Assembly (NCBI GenBank): GCA_963789075.1
Contig: CAWBJQ010000014.1
Span: 310,001-374,000, forward strand
Direction: 5' to 3'
Source: DATATJ01 sp963789075
Lineage (GTDB): Bacteria; Acidobacteriota; Vicinamibacteria; Vicinamibacterales; CAVVIG01
DNA length: 64,000 bases
Shown: piece after piece, positions 1-8,858 of the stretch
How the letters are laid out: the number at the start of each line of letters is the position of its first letter
Numbering within the stretch: the first letter of the stretch is position 1
The notes under the pieces: model-generated
Told to the model about the DNA's origin: nothing
Database searches by the model: none
Seen by the model: only the letters and a program-made list of their open reading frames with translations
Made by a program: the position numbers and the translations under genes

Positions 1-657
1 GCGGCGCTCGCGGTCGGCGCCCGTGCGGACGTGGAGGCGACCGATGAAGCCGCGCTCGCCGAGCGGGCCGGTCACCCCGTTCGCATCGTCGACGGCGAGA
101 GGTCGAACATCAAGATCACGACGCCGGACGATCTGCCCGTCGCGGAGGCCATCGCGCGCGGAAGCAGACCGGCGCGCACCGGTCGCGCAGGCACCGGGTA
201 CGATCTGCACCGGCTTGTCGAGGGACGCCCGCTCATACTCGGCGGCGTGACGATTCCGTCCGATCGCGGAGCGCTCGGGCACTCGGATGCGGACGTGGTT
301 TGCCACGCGCTGACCGACGCGATCCTGGGGGCCGCGTGCCTTGGCGATATCGGCCGGCATTTTCCGGATTCGGATCCTCGATGGAAGGATGCGGCGAGCC
401 TTGACCTGCTCCAGCGTTCGGTCGGGCTCGTCACAGCCGAAGGGTTGGAAGTTGGCAACGTCGACGTCACCGTGATTCTTCAGACGCCGAAGATCGCGTC
501 GTATGTCGGGGCGATGCGCGAGAGCGTCGCGCACGCGATCGGCCTCGACGTCTCGCGCGTGAGCATCAAGGGGAAGACCAACGAAGGGGTTGACGCGATC
601 GGGCGCGGCGAAGCGATTGCCGCGCACGCCGTCGCGCTGCTTCGGTCGCGTGCGTGA
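1..657 (+). CDS. ispDF: Bifunctional IspD/IspF, 3' part (MEP isoprenoid pathway)
   Basis: The reading frame is open at the left edge, so the N-terminal CDP-ME synthase (IspD) body is missing. The first ~45 residues match the IspD C-terminus (GHPVRIVDGERSNIKITTPDDL-type region). They are followed without a stop by a complete 2-C-methyl-D-erythritol 2,4-cyclodiphosphate synthase (IspF) domain starting at GTGYDLHRL. The metal ligands D-x-H (bases 202-210), the GHSDADVVCHALTDAILGAA stretch, GDIGRHFPDSD and the C-terminal KTNEG...GRGEAIAAHA motif are all present. The enzyme makes two non-consecutive steps of the cytoplasmic MEP pathway to isopentenyl diphosphate. Fused IspDF is known in several phyla. 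The short gap to gltX (29 bases) suggests co-transcription. Confidence 0.95.
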   Translation, partial: AALAVGARADVEATDEAALAERAGHPVRIVDGERSNIKITTPDDLPVAEAIARGSRPARTGRAGTGYDLHRLVEGRPLILGGVTIPSDRGALGHSDADVVCHALTDAILGAACLGDIGRHFPDSDPRWKDAASLDLLQRSVGLVTAEGLEVGNVDVTVILQTPKIASYVGAMRESVAHAIGLDVSRVSIKGKTNEGVDAIGRGEAIAAHAVALLRSRA

Positions 658-686
658 ACTCCGAGCCCTGATCCCTGATCCCTGTT

Positions 687-2181
687 ATGCGAGTCAGATT
701 CGCCCCCAGCCCCACCGGGCAACTGCACGTCGGCAACGCGCGCACAGCGCTGTTCAACTGGCTCCTCGCCCGCGGATCGAACGGCACGTTCATTTTGCGC
801 ATCGAGGACACGGATGCGGAGCGTTCGACGCGCGATTCGGAGTCGGCTATTCTTCGCGACTTGCGCTGGCTGGGTCTCGATTGGGATGAAGGACCCGACA
901 TCGGCGGTCCGCGTGGACCGTACCGCCAGTCCGAGCGGCTGCACTTGTATGAGTCCTATGCGAAGGAGCTGCTCGCGGCGGGCGATGCGTATCACTGCTT
1001 CTGCTCGGTCGCTCAGCTGGACGCCGATCGCCAGGCGGCGCTCGCCGAAGGGCGGCCGGCCCGCTACACGGGCACATGCCGCCGCCTCTCGGGCGAGGAG
1101 GCGCGCGCGCGCATCGATGCGGGCGAGCGTCCGGCCATCCGCTTCCGCGTCCCGGTAGGCCGGGACGTCGCCTTCGAGGATGTGGTCCGCGGCGACGTCC
1201 GTTTTAACACCGACGTCATCGGCGATCCGATCATTGTCCGCGCCGACGGCAGCCCGGCGTACAACTTCGCCGTCGTGGTCGACGATGCGCTGATGGAGGT
1301 GACGCATGTGGTGCGGGGCGAAGACCACATCTCGAACACGCCGCGTCAGGTGCTCTTATACCAGGCGCTCGGGTTCACGCCGCCGACCTTCGCGCATCTG
1401 GCGCTGGTGATGGGGCCCGACCATGCGCCGCTGTCGAAGCGCCACGGCGCCACGTCGGTCGCCGAATTTCGATCGAAAGGCTATTTGCCCGAAGCGCTCG
1501 TGAACTACCTCGCCCTGATCGGCTGGTCGCCGGGCGGCGGCGACGAGCTGTTGCCGATCGAGGAGTTGGCACGGCGATTTTCGCTCGAAGGCGTCGGCCT
1601 CAGCGCGGGCGTGTTCGATGAGGAAAAGCTCGCGTGGGTGAATCGGCACTATCTCAAGATGGCCGACCCGGTGCGCGTGGCGGAGTTGTCGGTGCCGTAC
1701 TTCATTCAGGCCGGTGTGAAAATGTCGCCCGACCATCGCGGCATCGAATTCCTGGCGTCGGCGATGGTCATGGCGACCGCGTCGGTCGACCGGCTCGATC
1801 AGGTGCCGGCGCGCCTGGCGCTGCTGTTCGACTACGCGGCCGAGCGCGCGCTCGCCGACTCGCGCGTGCGCGATGAAATGCAGGAGCCGCGCGCCCGCGC
1901 CGTCGTCGTCGGCGCTGACAGAGGAGCTCGCGTCGGCGCCGCGCCTCGATCGCGAGCGGTTCCGCGCGATGGCGACGCAGGTCAAGACGCGCACGGGTGA
2001 AAAGGGCAAGGCGCTGTTTCATCCGATCCGGATCGCGCTCACGGGACGCGCCGAGGGTCCGGAGCTCGATCTCGCGATTCCGGCGGTCGACCGCGGAGCG
2101 GAACTGCCGCGCGGCGCCGGTCTGCCGGCTGTCCTCGGCTGCCGAGAGCGCGCGGCCGCGTTTCTCCGCGCGCTCTTGTGA
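687..2181 (+). CDS. gltX: Glutamyl-tRNA synthetase, apparent frameshift near the 3' end
   Basis: Class I aminoacyl-tRNA synthetase charging tRNA-Glu in the cytoplasm. The HIGH-type motif is HVGN at residues 14-17 and the KMSKS-type motif is LSKRHG (bases about 1432-1446). The first frame runs to about 1905 and then degenerates; the family's C-terminal anticodon-binding domain (ALTEELA...FRAMATQVKTRTG...KALFHPIRIALTG) continues in the next frame to the stop at 2179-2181. Removing one base in the gtcgtcgtcggcgctg run around 1905-1913 restores a single frame of about 497 codons, the normal length. Because the enzyme is essential, a sequence error is the likeliest explanation; a split functional gene is less likely. 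It sits between ispDF and rlmB. Confidence 0.9.
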
Positions 2182-2198
2182 TCTCGGTCGAATGTTTT

Positions 2199-2288
2199 AA
2201 TCACGAAGTCACGAAGACACGGAGAGGAACAATGTACAAAAAACTCTTCGTGTTCTCCGCGTTTCGTGTGCACGTGCGCTTCGTGATT
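2199..2288. repeat. Intergenic inverted repeat, cacgaag family
   Basis: Left arm carries repeated cacgaag words (aatcacgaagtcacgaag, 2199-2216); right arm carries the complementary cttcgtg words and ends cttcgtgatt (2279-2288). The whole unit can fold into a long imperfect hairpin between gltX and rlmB. Related units lie at 6546-6612 and, as a half copy, 38902-38931. Confidence 0.7.
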
Positions 2289-2297
2289 GATTGTCGG

Positions 2298-3041
2298 ATG
2301 TTGATTTACGGCATCAATCCGGTTCTCGAAGCGCTGCGGGCGAAGCGAGTCGGCGAACTGCGTGTATCGGCGCGCGCGGGCGGCCGCGTCGATGAAGTGA
2401 TCGCGTTGGCCGAGCGTGGCGGCGTCACGGTGCGCCGTGTGGCGCCGGCGGAGCTCGAGCGCGCGGCCCGCGGCGGCGTTCATCAGGGCGTCGTCGCCGA
2501 CGTGCGCGACGCGTCGAGCCTCAGCGTCGAGGATCTCGTCGTGCAGGCGACGGGGCCCGCGTTGATTGTGGTGCTCGATGGGATTGAGGATCCGCACAAT
2601 CTCGGCGCGATTCTGCGGACCGCCGACGCCGCCGGCGCGCACGGCGTCGTCCGGCAGTCGCGCCATGCGGCGCCGCTCGGCGGTGCGACGGCGAAGGCAT
2701 CGGCCGGAGCGGTCGCGCACGTGAAAGTGGCGGAGGTCGTGAACATCGCGCGCGCGCTCGAGCATCTCAAGGCCGCGGGCGTCTGGACGGTGGGTTTGGC
2801 CGGAGATGCGCCGCAGGCCTACGACGCGGTCGACTACTCGCTGCCGACGGCGGTGGTGGTGGGGGCGGAAGGCGCCGGGTTGCGGCGACTCGTGCGGGAG
2901 CGGTGCGACTGGCTGGTGTCGATTCCGATGCAGGGACACGTTCAGAGTCTGAACGTGTCGGTGGCGACCGGCATTGCACTGTTCGAAGCCCTTCGGCAGA
3001 GGCGAGCGCGATCGTTAGGTACTCTGCCCCAATTTGAGTAG
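2298..3041 (+). CDS. rlmB: 23S rRNA 2'-O-ribose methyltransferase, SpoU/TrmH family (RlmB)
   Basis: SPOUT (trefoil-knot) methyltransferase using SAM to methylate ribose of 23S rRNA (G2251 by family analogy). I start at ATG 2298 (MLIYGINPVLEAL, the typical RlmB beginning), which gives 247 residues, the family length; a longer frame from 2178 only adds the hairpin repeat. Visible are the N-terminal L30e-like substrate-binding domain (~1-75), then motif 1 (IEDPHNLGAILRTAD), motif 2 (VVGAEGAGLRRLVRERCD) and motif 3 (IPMQGHVQSLNVSVATG). The segment normally read as VVVPERR is VVRQSRH here. It could be another TrmH-family enzyme, but length and start favour RlmB. Confidence 0.9.
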   Translation: MLIYGINPVLEALRAKRVGELRVSARAGGRVDEVIALAERGGVTVRRVAPAELERAARGGVHQGVVADVRDASSLSVEDLVVQATGPALIVVLDGIEDPHNLGAILRTADAAGAHGVVRQSRHAAPLGGATAKASAGAVAHVKVAEVVNIARALEHLKAAGVWTVGLAGDAPQAYDAVDYSLPTAVVVGAEGAGLRRLVRERCDWLVSIPMQGHVQSLNVSVATGIALFEALRQRRARSLGTLPQFE

Positions 3042-3097
3042 AATGAAAGGTTGCAAGGCCACTGTTCGCCTCAGCCATACTGTGCATTCCAAGGGGG

Positions 3098-3127
3098 TTG
3101 CACACGTGGCACGGGACGTGCTAAAGT
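3098..3127 (+). promoter_or_regulatory. Candidate sigma-70 promoter of the tRNA-tuf operon
   Basis: TTGCAC (3098-3103) and TAAAGT (3122-3127) are separated by 18 bases, and a TG at 3119-3120 makes an extended -10. It lies 15 bases before the first tRNA, the place expected for this operon. Confidence 0.55.
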
Positions 3128-3141
3128 TCCTCTTTTGTCTG

Positions 3142-3218
3142 GCTGGCGTAGCTCAGTCCGGTAGAGCAGCTGATTTGTAATCAGCCGGTCGGGGGTTCAA
3201 ATCCCTTCGCCAGCTCCA
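3142..3218 (+). tRNA. tRNA-Thr (anticodon TGT)
   Basis: Acceptor GCTGGCG (3142-3148) pairs with CGCCAGC (3208-3214); anticodon arm GCTGA-TTTGTAA-TCAGC reads TGT; T-arm loop GTTCAAAT; CCA encoded at 3216-3218. First of four tRNAs preceding tuf. Confidence 0.97.
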
Positions 3219-3304
3219 CCGCGACGTGATTCGGGATGTGAGATCCTGAACGCAGCAAAGCCCGCAGGGTAAGACCGGACGCACGCATTCCAACACAGAC
3301 AGCT

Positions 3305-3391
3305 GGCGAGGTAGCGAAGCGGTCAAACGCAGCAGACTGTAAATCTGTCGCCCTAGTGGCTTCGAAGGTTCGAGTCCTTCCCTCGCCACCA
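3305..3391 (+). tRNA. tRNA-Tyr (anticodon GTA), long variable arm
   Basis: Acceptor GGCGAGG pairs with CCTCGCC (3381-3387). The anticodon loop is CTGTAAA, giving GTA. A long variable arm (cgccctagtggc region) is typical of class II tRNA-Tyr, and CCA is encoded at 3389-3391. Confidence 0.97.
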
Positions 3392-3426
3392 GCCTCGCTC
3401 GCTTCGCGAGCTTCGGCTCGGCAGGC
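3392..3426 (+). repeat. tRNA-spacer repeat, copy 1
   Basis: Begins immediately after the encoded CCA of tRNA-Tyr with cctcgctcgcttcgcgagc, then ttcggctcggcagg. Similar units follow tRNA-Gly (3640) and tRNA-Thr(GGT) (3853). It contains a small gctcg-cttcg-cgagc hairpin. Confidence 0.65.
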
Positions 3427-3564
3427 CCACGCGAAACCCGCGAAGGCTGTCGCGCCGAAGCGTCGCAGCGACGGGATGACGCGAAGGCGGACGTCAACGC
3501 GGAATCGAGTATCGGGAATGATGGTTCGAGAGTCGAGTTTCGGGAAGCGACGCACGCGGAATTG

Positions 3565-3639
3565 GCGGGAGTAACTCAGTGGTAGAGTCACAGCCTTCCA
3601 AGCTGTTGGTCGCGGGTTCGATCCCCGTCTCCCGCTCCA
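3565..3639 (+). tRNA. tRNA-Gly (anticodon TCC)
   Basis: Acceptor GCGGGAG (3565-3571) pairs with CTCCCGC (3629-3635). The anticodon arm ACAGC-CTTCCAA-GCTGT reads TCC. CCA is encoded at 3637-3639. Confidence 0.97.
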
Positions 3640-3675
3640 ACCTTCGCTCGCTGCGCGAGCTTCGGTCGGCAGGCT
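3640..3675 (+). repeat. tRNA-spacer repeat, copy 2
   Basis: accttcgctcgctgcgcgag followed by cttcggtcggcaggct, starting directly after the CCA of tRNA-Gly and closely matching copy 1. Confidence 0.65.
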
Positions 3676-3776
3676 CAGCGAGCTTGGTTGGCGAGCTCAC
3701 GGTTCGTCAGAGCGTGACGGTACCGCGAGTTGAGCCGAAGAAGGCCGATTTGTCGGCCGAAGCGCGGAGCGCGAAG

Positions 3777-3852
3777 GCCGATGTAGCTCAGTTGGCAGAG
3801 CGCGTCCTTGGTAAGGACGAGGTCTCCAGTTCGATCCTGGACATCGGCTCCA
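3777..3852 (+). tRNA. tRNA-Thr (anticodon GGT)
   Basis: Acceptor GCCGATG (3777-3783) pairs with CATCGGC (3842-3848). The anticodon arm CGTCC-TTGGTAA-GGACG reads GGT. CCA is encoded at 3850-3852. Last tRNA before tuf. Confidence 0.97.
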
Positions 3853-3893
3853 GCCTTCGCTCCTGGGTTCGCAGCGAGCTACGGCTGGCAGGC
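3853..3893 (+). repeat. tRNA-spacer repeat, copy 3
   Basis: gccttcgctcctgggttcgc then agcgagctacggctggcagg, directly after the CCA of tRNA-Thr(GGT). A second shared block (cttgtccgcc..gagcgcgaagcgcgaagg) follows at about 3915-3957 and recurs before this tRNA at about 3743-3776. The rest of the 3894-4057 leader before tuf holds no gene I can see. Confidence 0.6.
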
Positions 3894-4057
3894 CAGCCTG
3901 AGGCAGTCTGTCGGAGCGACTTGTCCGCCGGAGCGCGAAGCGCGAAGGCGGAAGGCGGACGAGAGCCTAGGCTGGACGCGGCGCTGAGGGCACCCGGCAC
4001 GGGCGAGTGCGATTTGAACGACAACGACGCCGATAGGACATAGAGGACGTAGACGAC

Positions 4058-5257
<1,200 letters not shown>

Positions 5258-5260
5258 AGC

Positions 5261-5341
5261 ATTGGTAATCGGGCATCTGGTGATCTGGTCAGATTGTCAA
5301 TCGGCCAATCACTGACCAGATGACCAGACGACCAATTAACC
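5261..5341. repeat. Intergenic inverted repeat, tggtc/gaccag family
   Basis: Left arm repeats tctggt words (gcatctggtgatctggtcag, 5273-5292); right arm repeats gaccag (ctgaccagatgaccagacga, 5312-5331). It can fold into an imperfect hairpin between tuf and rpmG. A related unit with the same words lies at 5511-5606. Confidence 0.7.
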
Positions 5342-5359
5342 GATGAAGCGGATTAAGCC

Positions 5360-5509
5360 ATGAGAGACATCATCGCGCTCGCCTGCACCGAATGTAAGCG
5401 GCGCAATTACAGCACGACGAAGAACAAGAAGAAGACGACCGAGCGGCTCGAGATGAGCAAGTTCTGCCGCTTCTGCCGGAAGCATACGGCACACAAGGAA
5501 GGCAAGTAA
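5360..5509 (+). CDS. rpmG: 50S ribosomal protein L33, zinc-ribbon type
   Basis: A 49-residue protein beginning MRDIIALACTECKRRNY and ending RKHTAHKEGK. Two CxxC pairs (CTEC at 9-12, CRFC at 34-37) form the zinc ribbon of the C+ form of L33. The central KNKKKTTERLEMSKFC is typical of the family. It is too short for ordinary ORF length cut-offs. Position between tuf and secE is the classic one. L33 binds near the ribosomal E site of the large subunit. Confidence 0.97.
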   Translation: MRDIIALACTECKRRNYSTTKNKKKTTERLEMSKFCRFCRKHTAHKEGK

Positions 5510-5510
5510 T

Positions 5511-5606
5511 TTGGCGAATTGGTCAATCTGGTTATTTGGTCATTTGTTGTTCGAATTGAGCGATTCCAATTGACCAGATAACGAGATGACCAAATAACCA
5601 GATTGA
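5511..5606. repeat. Intergenic inverted repeat, tggtc/gaccag family, second copy
   Basis: Left arm attggtcaatctggttattt (5518-5537); right arm aattgaccagataacgagat (5569-5588) then gaccaaataaccagattga. It fills the gap between rpmG and tRNA-Trp. Confidence 0.7.
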
Positions 5607-5609
5607 GTT

Positions 5610-5685
5610 AGGCCAGTAGCTCAATTGGCAGAGCACCGGTCTCCAAAACCGGGGGTTGGGGGTTCGATTCCCTCCTGGCCTGCCA
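5610..5685 (+). tRNA. tRNA-Trp (anticodon CCA)
   Basis: Acceptor AGGCCAG (5610-5616) pairs with CTGGCCT (5675-5681). The anticodon loop is CTCCAAA, reading CCA. The 3' CCA is encoded at 5683-5685. A tRNA-Trp just before secE is a common arrangement. Confidence 0.97.
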
Positions 5686-5727
5686 GACCCTGGAAGTTAG
5701 AAGTTCGAAGATAGAAGCTTGAACTTT

Positions 5728-5989
5728 ATGGCGGTAACACACGACGACGAGTCCGACTCTCGACAACGTCAAGGACGCGGCGGGCGGCCGAATCGAGCGC
5801 GCGCGACTCTTTCTCAGCGAAGTACGCAACGAGCTGAAGCGCGTCACCTGGCCCAGCTCGAAAGAGGTCTACGCGACGACGGTCCTCGTGATCCTCGTGT
5901 CGGTGTTCTTTGGCGTGTACCTGTGGGCGCTGGACGTCGGAATGGACGCGGCGGCCCAGTGGATCTTCCGGCGGTTTGGTGCCTCATGA
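5728..5989 (+). CDS. secE: Preprotein translocase subunit SecE, apparent frameshift near the 5' end
   Basis: The conserved SecE body (FLSEVRNELKRVTWPSSKEV, then one membrane segment VLVILVSVFFGVYLWAL) is clear, ending RRFGAS at the TGA 5987-5989. In that frame there is a TAA at 5735-5737 and no ATG, GTG or TTG before the conserved region. The only sensible start is ATG 5728 (MAVTHDDESDS) in the neighbouring frame. Dropping one base near 5760-5762 (tctcgacaac) joins the two into an 86-residue protein of normal size. SecE is the essential small subunit of SecYEG in the inner membrane. The stop overlaps the nusG start (ATGA). Confidence 0.85.
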
Positions 5990-6546
5990 CGGATGTCGCA
6001 ATGGAGGACATGGACAACCGCAAGAACTGGTACATCGTCCACACCTATTCGGGCTTCGAGAAGAAGGTCGCCGAATCGCTTACTGAACGCGTGAAGGCGT
6101 ACGGGCTGCAGAGCGACATCGGCGAGGTGCTGATTCCGACCGAAGACGTCGTCGAGATGCGCGCCGGCAAGAAGGTGGTGACGTCGAAGCGGTTCTTTCC
6201 CGGCTACATCCTGGTCGAGATGAACATGTCCGACCACGCGTGGCACGTGGTGAAGAACACGCCGAAGGTCACCGGTTTCGTCGGCGCGGGCGCCAAGCCG
6301 ACGCCGCTCAGCAAGGACGAAGTCGAGCAGATTCTCACGCAGGTGAAGACCGCCGCCGAGAAGCCCAAGCCGAAGTACATGTTCGAAAAGGGCGAGCAGG
6401 TGCGGATCAACGAAGGACCATTCACCAGCTTCAACGGCGTGGTCGACGAGGTGAACCTCGACAAGAACACGCTCAAGGTGATGGTCACGATCTTCGGACG
6501 ATCGACGCCGGTGGAGTTCGACTTCTTACAGGTCGAGAAGATTTGA
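5986..6546 (+). CDS. nusG: Transcription termination/antitermination factor NusG
   Basis: 186 residues from the ATG that overlaps the secE stop; a second possible start is ATG 6001. The NGN domain (NWYIVHTYSGFEKKVAESL, FFPGYILVEM) binds the RNA polymerase clamp. The C-terminal KOW domain (KGEQVRINEGPFTSFNGVVDE...VEFDFLQVEKI) binds Rho or ribosomal protein S10. There is no insertion and the length is typical. secE and nusG are translationally coupled by the ATGA overlap. The stop codon touches the following hairpin repeat. Confidence 0.98.
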   Translation: MTDVAMEDMDNRKNWYIVHTYSGFEKKVAESLTERVKAYGLQSDIGEVLIPTEDVVEMRAGKKVVTSKRFFPGYILVEMNMSDHAWHVVKNTPKVTGFVGAGAKPTPLSKDEVEQILTQVKTAAEKPKPKYMFEKGEQVRINEGPFTSFNGVVDEVNLDKNTLKVMVTIFGRSTPVEFDFLQVEKI

Positions 6547-6612
6547 ACCACGAAGCTCACGAAGGCACGAAGAGCCATTTGGTTTCTTCGTGTCATCGTG
6601 GCCTTCGTGGTT
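6546..6612. repeat. Intergenic inverted repeat, cacgaag family, second copy
   Basis: aaccacgaag-ctcacgaagg on the left (6546-6565) and gtggccttcgtggtt (6598-6612) on the right. The outer ten bases pair perfectly (aaccacgaag/cttcgtggtt). Lies between nusG and rplK. Confidence 0.75.
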
Positions 6613-6633
6613 AAAAGTTAAAAGACAAGAATC

Positions 6634-7059
6634 ATGGCTAAAAAAGTTCAGGCGATGGTGAAGCTCCAGATTGCTGCGGGGAAAGCGACCCCCGCGCCGC
6701 CGGTGGGGACCGCGCTCGGCCCGCAGGGCGTCAACATCATGGACTTCTGCAAGAACTTCAACGCGAAGACGGCGAAGGACGAAGGCCTGATCATTCCCGT
6801 GGTCGTCACGGTGTATGCCGATCGGTCGTACACGTTCATCACCAAGACGCCGCCGGCGCCGGTGCTGCTGAAGCGGGCGGCCAACATCGCCAAGGGCTCT
6901 GCCGAGCCGAACAAGACGAAGGTCGGCACCGTCACCGCGAAGCAGGTCGAGGAAATCGCGAAGCTGAAGATGCCGGATCTCAACTGCGAGTCGATGGAAG
7001 CGGCGATCAAGACGGTCGCCGGCACGGCGCGGTCGATGGGACTCGATGTCATCGGGTGA
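6634..7059 (+). CDS. rplK: 50S ribosomal protein L11
   Basis: 141 residues, the usual length. The N-terminal domain has KLQIAAGKATPAPPVGTALG and GVNIMDFCKNFNAKT; the C-terminal rRNA-binding domain ends AGTARSMGLDVIG. L11 binds the GTPase-associated centre of 23S rRNA with the L10-L12 stalk. It starts the rplKAJL run directly after nusG. No strong Shine-Dalgarno is visible before ATG 6634. Confidence 0.99.
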   Translation: MAKKVQAMVKLQIAAGKATPAPPVGTALGPQGVNIMDFCKNFNAKTAKDEGLIIPVVVTVYADRSYTFITKTPPAPVLLKRAANIAKGSAEPNKTKVGTVTAKQVEEIAKLKMPDLNCESMEAAIKTVAGTARSMGLDVIG

Positions 7060-7060
7060 A

Positions 7061-7139
7061 CTGCTAATCGCAAATTGCTGATTGCTGAATTCATTCCGCA
7101 ATCTCACTCAGCCGTTGGCAATTTGCAATCAGCAATTTG
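7061..7139. repeat. Intergenic inverted repeat, caaattgctgatt family
   Basis: Left arm gctaatcgcaaattgctgat (7063-7082) pairs with right arm gcaatttgcaatcagcaatt (7118-7137). Placed between rplK and rplA. Its words differ from the other intergenic repeats. Confidence 0.65.
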
Positions 7140-7184
7140 AAGAGTGGGAGGGTCTTCGGACCCGTTGGCACCACAGGAGAATGC

Positions 7185-7892
7185 ATGCGCAAACACGGTA
7201 AGCAATTCACTGCCGCCCGCGCGCAGGTCGCCGTCGATCGGACCTACACGATCGAAGAGGCGATTCCGCTCGTGCAGAAAGTGAAGTTCGCGAAGTTCGA
7301 CGAGACCGTCGAGTTGTCGCTGCGGCTCGGCGTCGATCCGAAGCACGCCGATCAGATGGTGCGTGGCACGGTCGTGTTGCCGCACGGGCTCGGCAAGACC
7401 AAACGCGTCCTCGTCATCGCAGGCGGCGAGAAGCAGAAGGAAGCCCAGGAGGCGGGCGCCGACATCGTGGGCGGCGACGAGCTGGTGGACAAGATTCAGG
7501 GCGGCTTCATGGACTTCGACGCCGTCGTCGCCACGCCGGACATGATGCGTTCGGTCGGCAAGCTCGGCAAGGTGCTCGGTCCGCGCGGGCTGATGCCGAA
7601 CCCGAAGACCGGCACGGTCACGGCCGACATTACGAAAGCCGTCAGGGAAATCAAAGCCGGCAAGGTGGAGTTCCGCGTCGACAAGACCGGCATCGTCCAC
7701 GCGCCGGTCGGCAAGATCTCGTTTGCGCCCGACTCGCTGGTTGCCAACACTCACGCGCTGGTCGACAGCATCGTCAAGGCGAAGCCGTCGGCGGCGAAGG
7801 GCAAATACCTGAAGAGCGTCACGCTGTCGTCGACGATGGGTCCGGGGATCCGGATCGATACGACGCATATCGTCGAGGCGGTGAAACACTAA
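7185..7892 (+). CDS. rplA: 50S ribosomal protein L1
   Basis: 235 residues from ATG 7185 (MRKHGKQFTAARAQV); the frame is open upstream to 7137, but caggaga at 7175-7181 is the ribosome-binding site for 7185. The conserved DKIQGGFMDFDAVVATPDMM and the signature LGPRGLMPNPKTGTV identify L1, which forms the mobile E-site stalk. In many bacteria L1 represses its own operon through the leader mRNA; I could not identify such an operator here. The stop overlaps the rplJ start by one base (TAATG). Confidence 0.99.
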   Translation: MRKHGKQFTAARAQVAVDRTYTIEEAIPLVQKVKFAKFDETVELSLRLGVDPKHADQMVRGTVVLPHGLGKTKRVLVIAGGEKQKEAQEAGADIVGGDELVDKIQGGFMDFDAVVATPDMMRSVGKLGKVLGPRGLMPNPKTGTVTADITKAVREIKAGKVEFRVDKTGIVHAPVGKISFAPDSLVANTHALVDSIVKAKPSAAKGKYLKSVTLSSTMGPGIRIDTTHIVEAVKH

Positions 7893-8419
7893 TGGCCGTC
7901 ACTAGAGCAGACAAGCAGGCCGAGTTCGATCAGATCGAAAAGGCCTTCAAGGGATCGGAGAGCGCGATCCTCGTCGACTACAAGGGGATGAACGTCCCGC
8001 AGGTCACCGAACTGCGGCGTCAGCTCCGCTCCGCGAAAGCGGGCTACCGGGTCGTCAAGAACACGATCGCCCGGCGCGCGCTCAAGGGCACCTCGTTCGA
8101 GGTGCTCGAAAAGCATTTCGAGGGGCCGACCGCGGTGGCATTCACGGCCACCGATCCGGTCGCGCTGGCCAAGACGCTGACGGCGTTCGCGAAGACGACG
8201 CCGACGCTGCAGATCAAGGCGGCCGTCGTGCAGGGGCGCGCGGTCAAGCCGGGCGAGGTCGCGGAGCTCGCCGCGCTGCCGGGCAAGCCGGAGCTGTACG
8301 CGAAGCTGCTGTTCGTGCTGCAGGCGCCGATGGTGCAGATCGTCAGCGTGCTGAACGCGGCGCCGCGCGATCTGATGAATGTCCTTGTGGCGGCTGAAAA
8401 GAAACGCTCGGAATCCTAA
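7892..8419 (+). CDS. rplJ: 50S ribosomal protein L10
   Basis: 175 residues starting MAVTRADKQAEFDQIEKAF. The conserved KGMNVPQVTELRRQLR and VVKNTIARRAL form the rRNA-binding part, and the C-terminal helix that carries L7/L12 dimers ends LVAAEKKRSES. The ATG shares one base with the rplA stop, so translation is likely coupled. The protein anchors the stalk that recruits GTPase factors. Confidence 0.99.
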   Translation: MAVTRADKQAEFDQIEKAFKGSESAILVDYKGMNVPQVTELRRQLRSAKAGYRVVKNTIARRALKGTSFEVLEKHFEGPTAVAFTATDPVALAKTLTAFAKTTPTLQIKAAVVQGRAVKPGEVAELAALPGKPELYAKLLFVLQAPMVQIVSVLNAAPRDLMNVLVAAEKKRSES

Positions 8420-8449
8420 AGACTTTTTTTGATTTTTCAGGAGAGAACA

Positions 8450-8839
8450 ATGCCCGAAGTGACGCAGCAACAGGTGGTCGAATACATCAAGGGGATCAGC
8501 GTGCTCGAGCTCTCGCAGCTCGTGAAGACGCTGGAGTCTGAGCTCGGCGTGTCGGCGGCGGCGGCGATGCCGATGGGGATGCCGATGGGCGGCGGCGCGG
8601 CGGGCGGCGCCGCAGCGGTGGAAGAGAAGACCGAGTTCACGGCCACGCTGACCGAAATCGGCGGCAACAAGATCAACGTGATCAAGGTGGTCCGCGAAGT
8701 GACCAGCCTCGGTCTGAAGGAAGCCAAGGACCTCGTCGAGAGCGCCCCGAAGCCGATCAAAGAGGGGATCCCGAAGGACGAGGCCGAGGCGATCAAGAAG
8801 AAGTTCGAGGACGTCGGCGCGAAGGTCACGATCTCGTAA
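8450..8839 (+). CDS. rplL: 50S ribosomal protein L7/L12
   Basis: 129 residues from ATG 8450 (MPEVTQQQVVEYIKGISVLEL), preceded by a strong caggagag site; an upstream in-frame ATG at 8429 lacks one. There is an N-terminal dimerisation domain, an Ala/Gly/Met hinge (AAAAMPMGMPMGGGAAGG), and a C-terminal factor-binding domain with KINVIKVVREVTSLGLKEAK. A T-rich tract (8425-8438) between rplJ and rplL has no stable stem before it. Confidence 0.99.
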   Translation: MPEVTQQQVVEYIKGISVLELSQLVKTLESELGVSAAAAMPMGMPMGGGAAGGAAAVEEKTEFTATLTEIGGNKINVIKVVREVTSLGLKEAKDLVESAPKPIKEGIPKDEAEAIKKKFEDVGAKVTIS

Positions 8840-8858
8840 GGATCGACCCGTTCGGCGC

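Noticed and set aside
1900..1915. Programmed +1 frameshifting in gltX
   Set aside because: No prfB-like slippery codon with a stop, no upstream Shine-Dalgarno-like stimulator; the same one-base sign recurs in a dozen unrelated genes.
3392..3957. CRISPR array in the tRNA spacers
   Set aside because: The repeats are interrupted by tRNA genes, degenerate, and not separated by spacers of even length; no cas genes.
7061..7180. L1 autoregulatory operator in the rplK-rplA gap
   Set aside because: The inverted repeat there is A/T-rich word repetition and does not show the asymmetric loop shared with the L1 site of 23S rRNA; the natural site would lie before rplK.
8425..8438. Terminator in the T-rich rplJ-rplL gap
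   Set aside because: T-run present, but no stem of useful stability precedes it; it is more likely just a leader.
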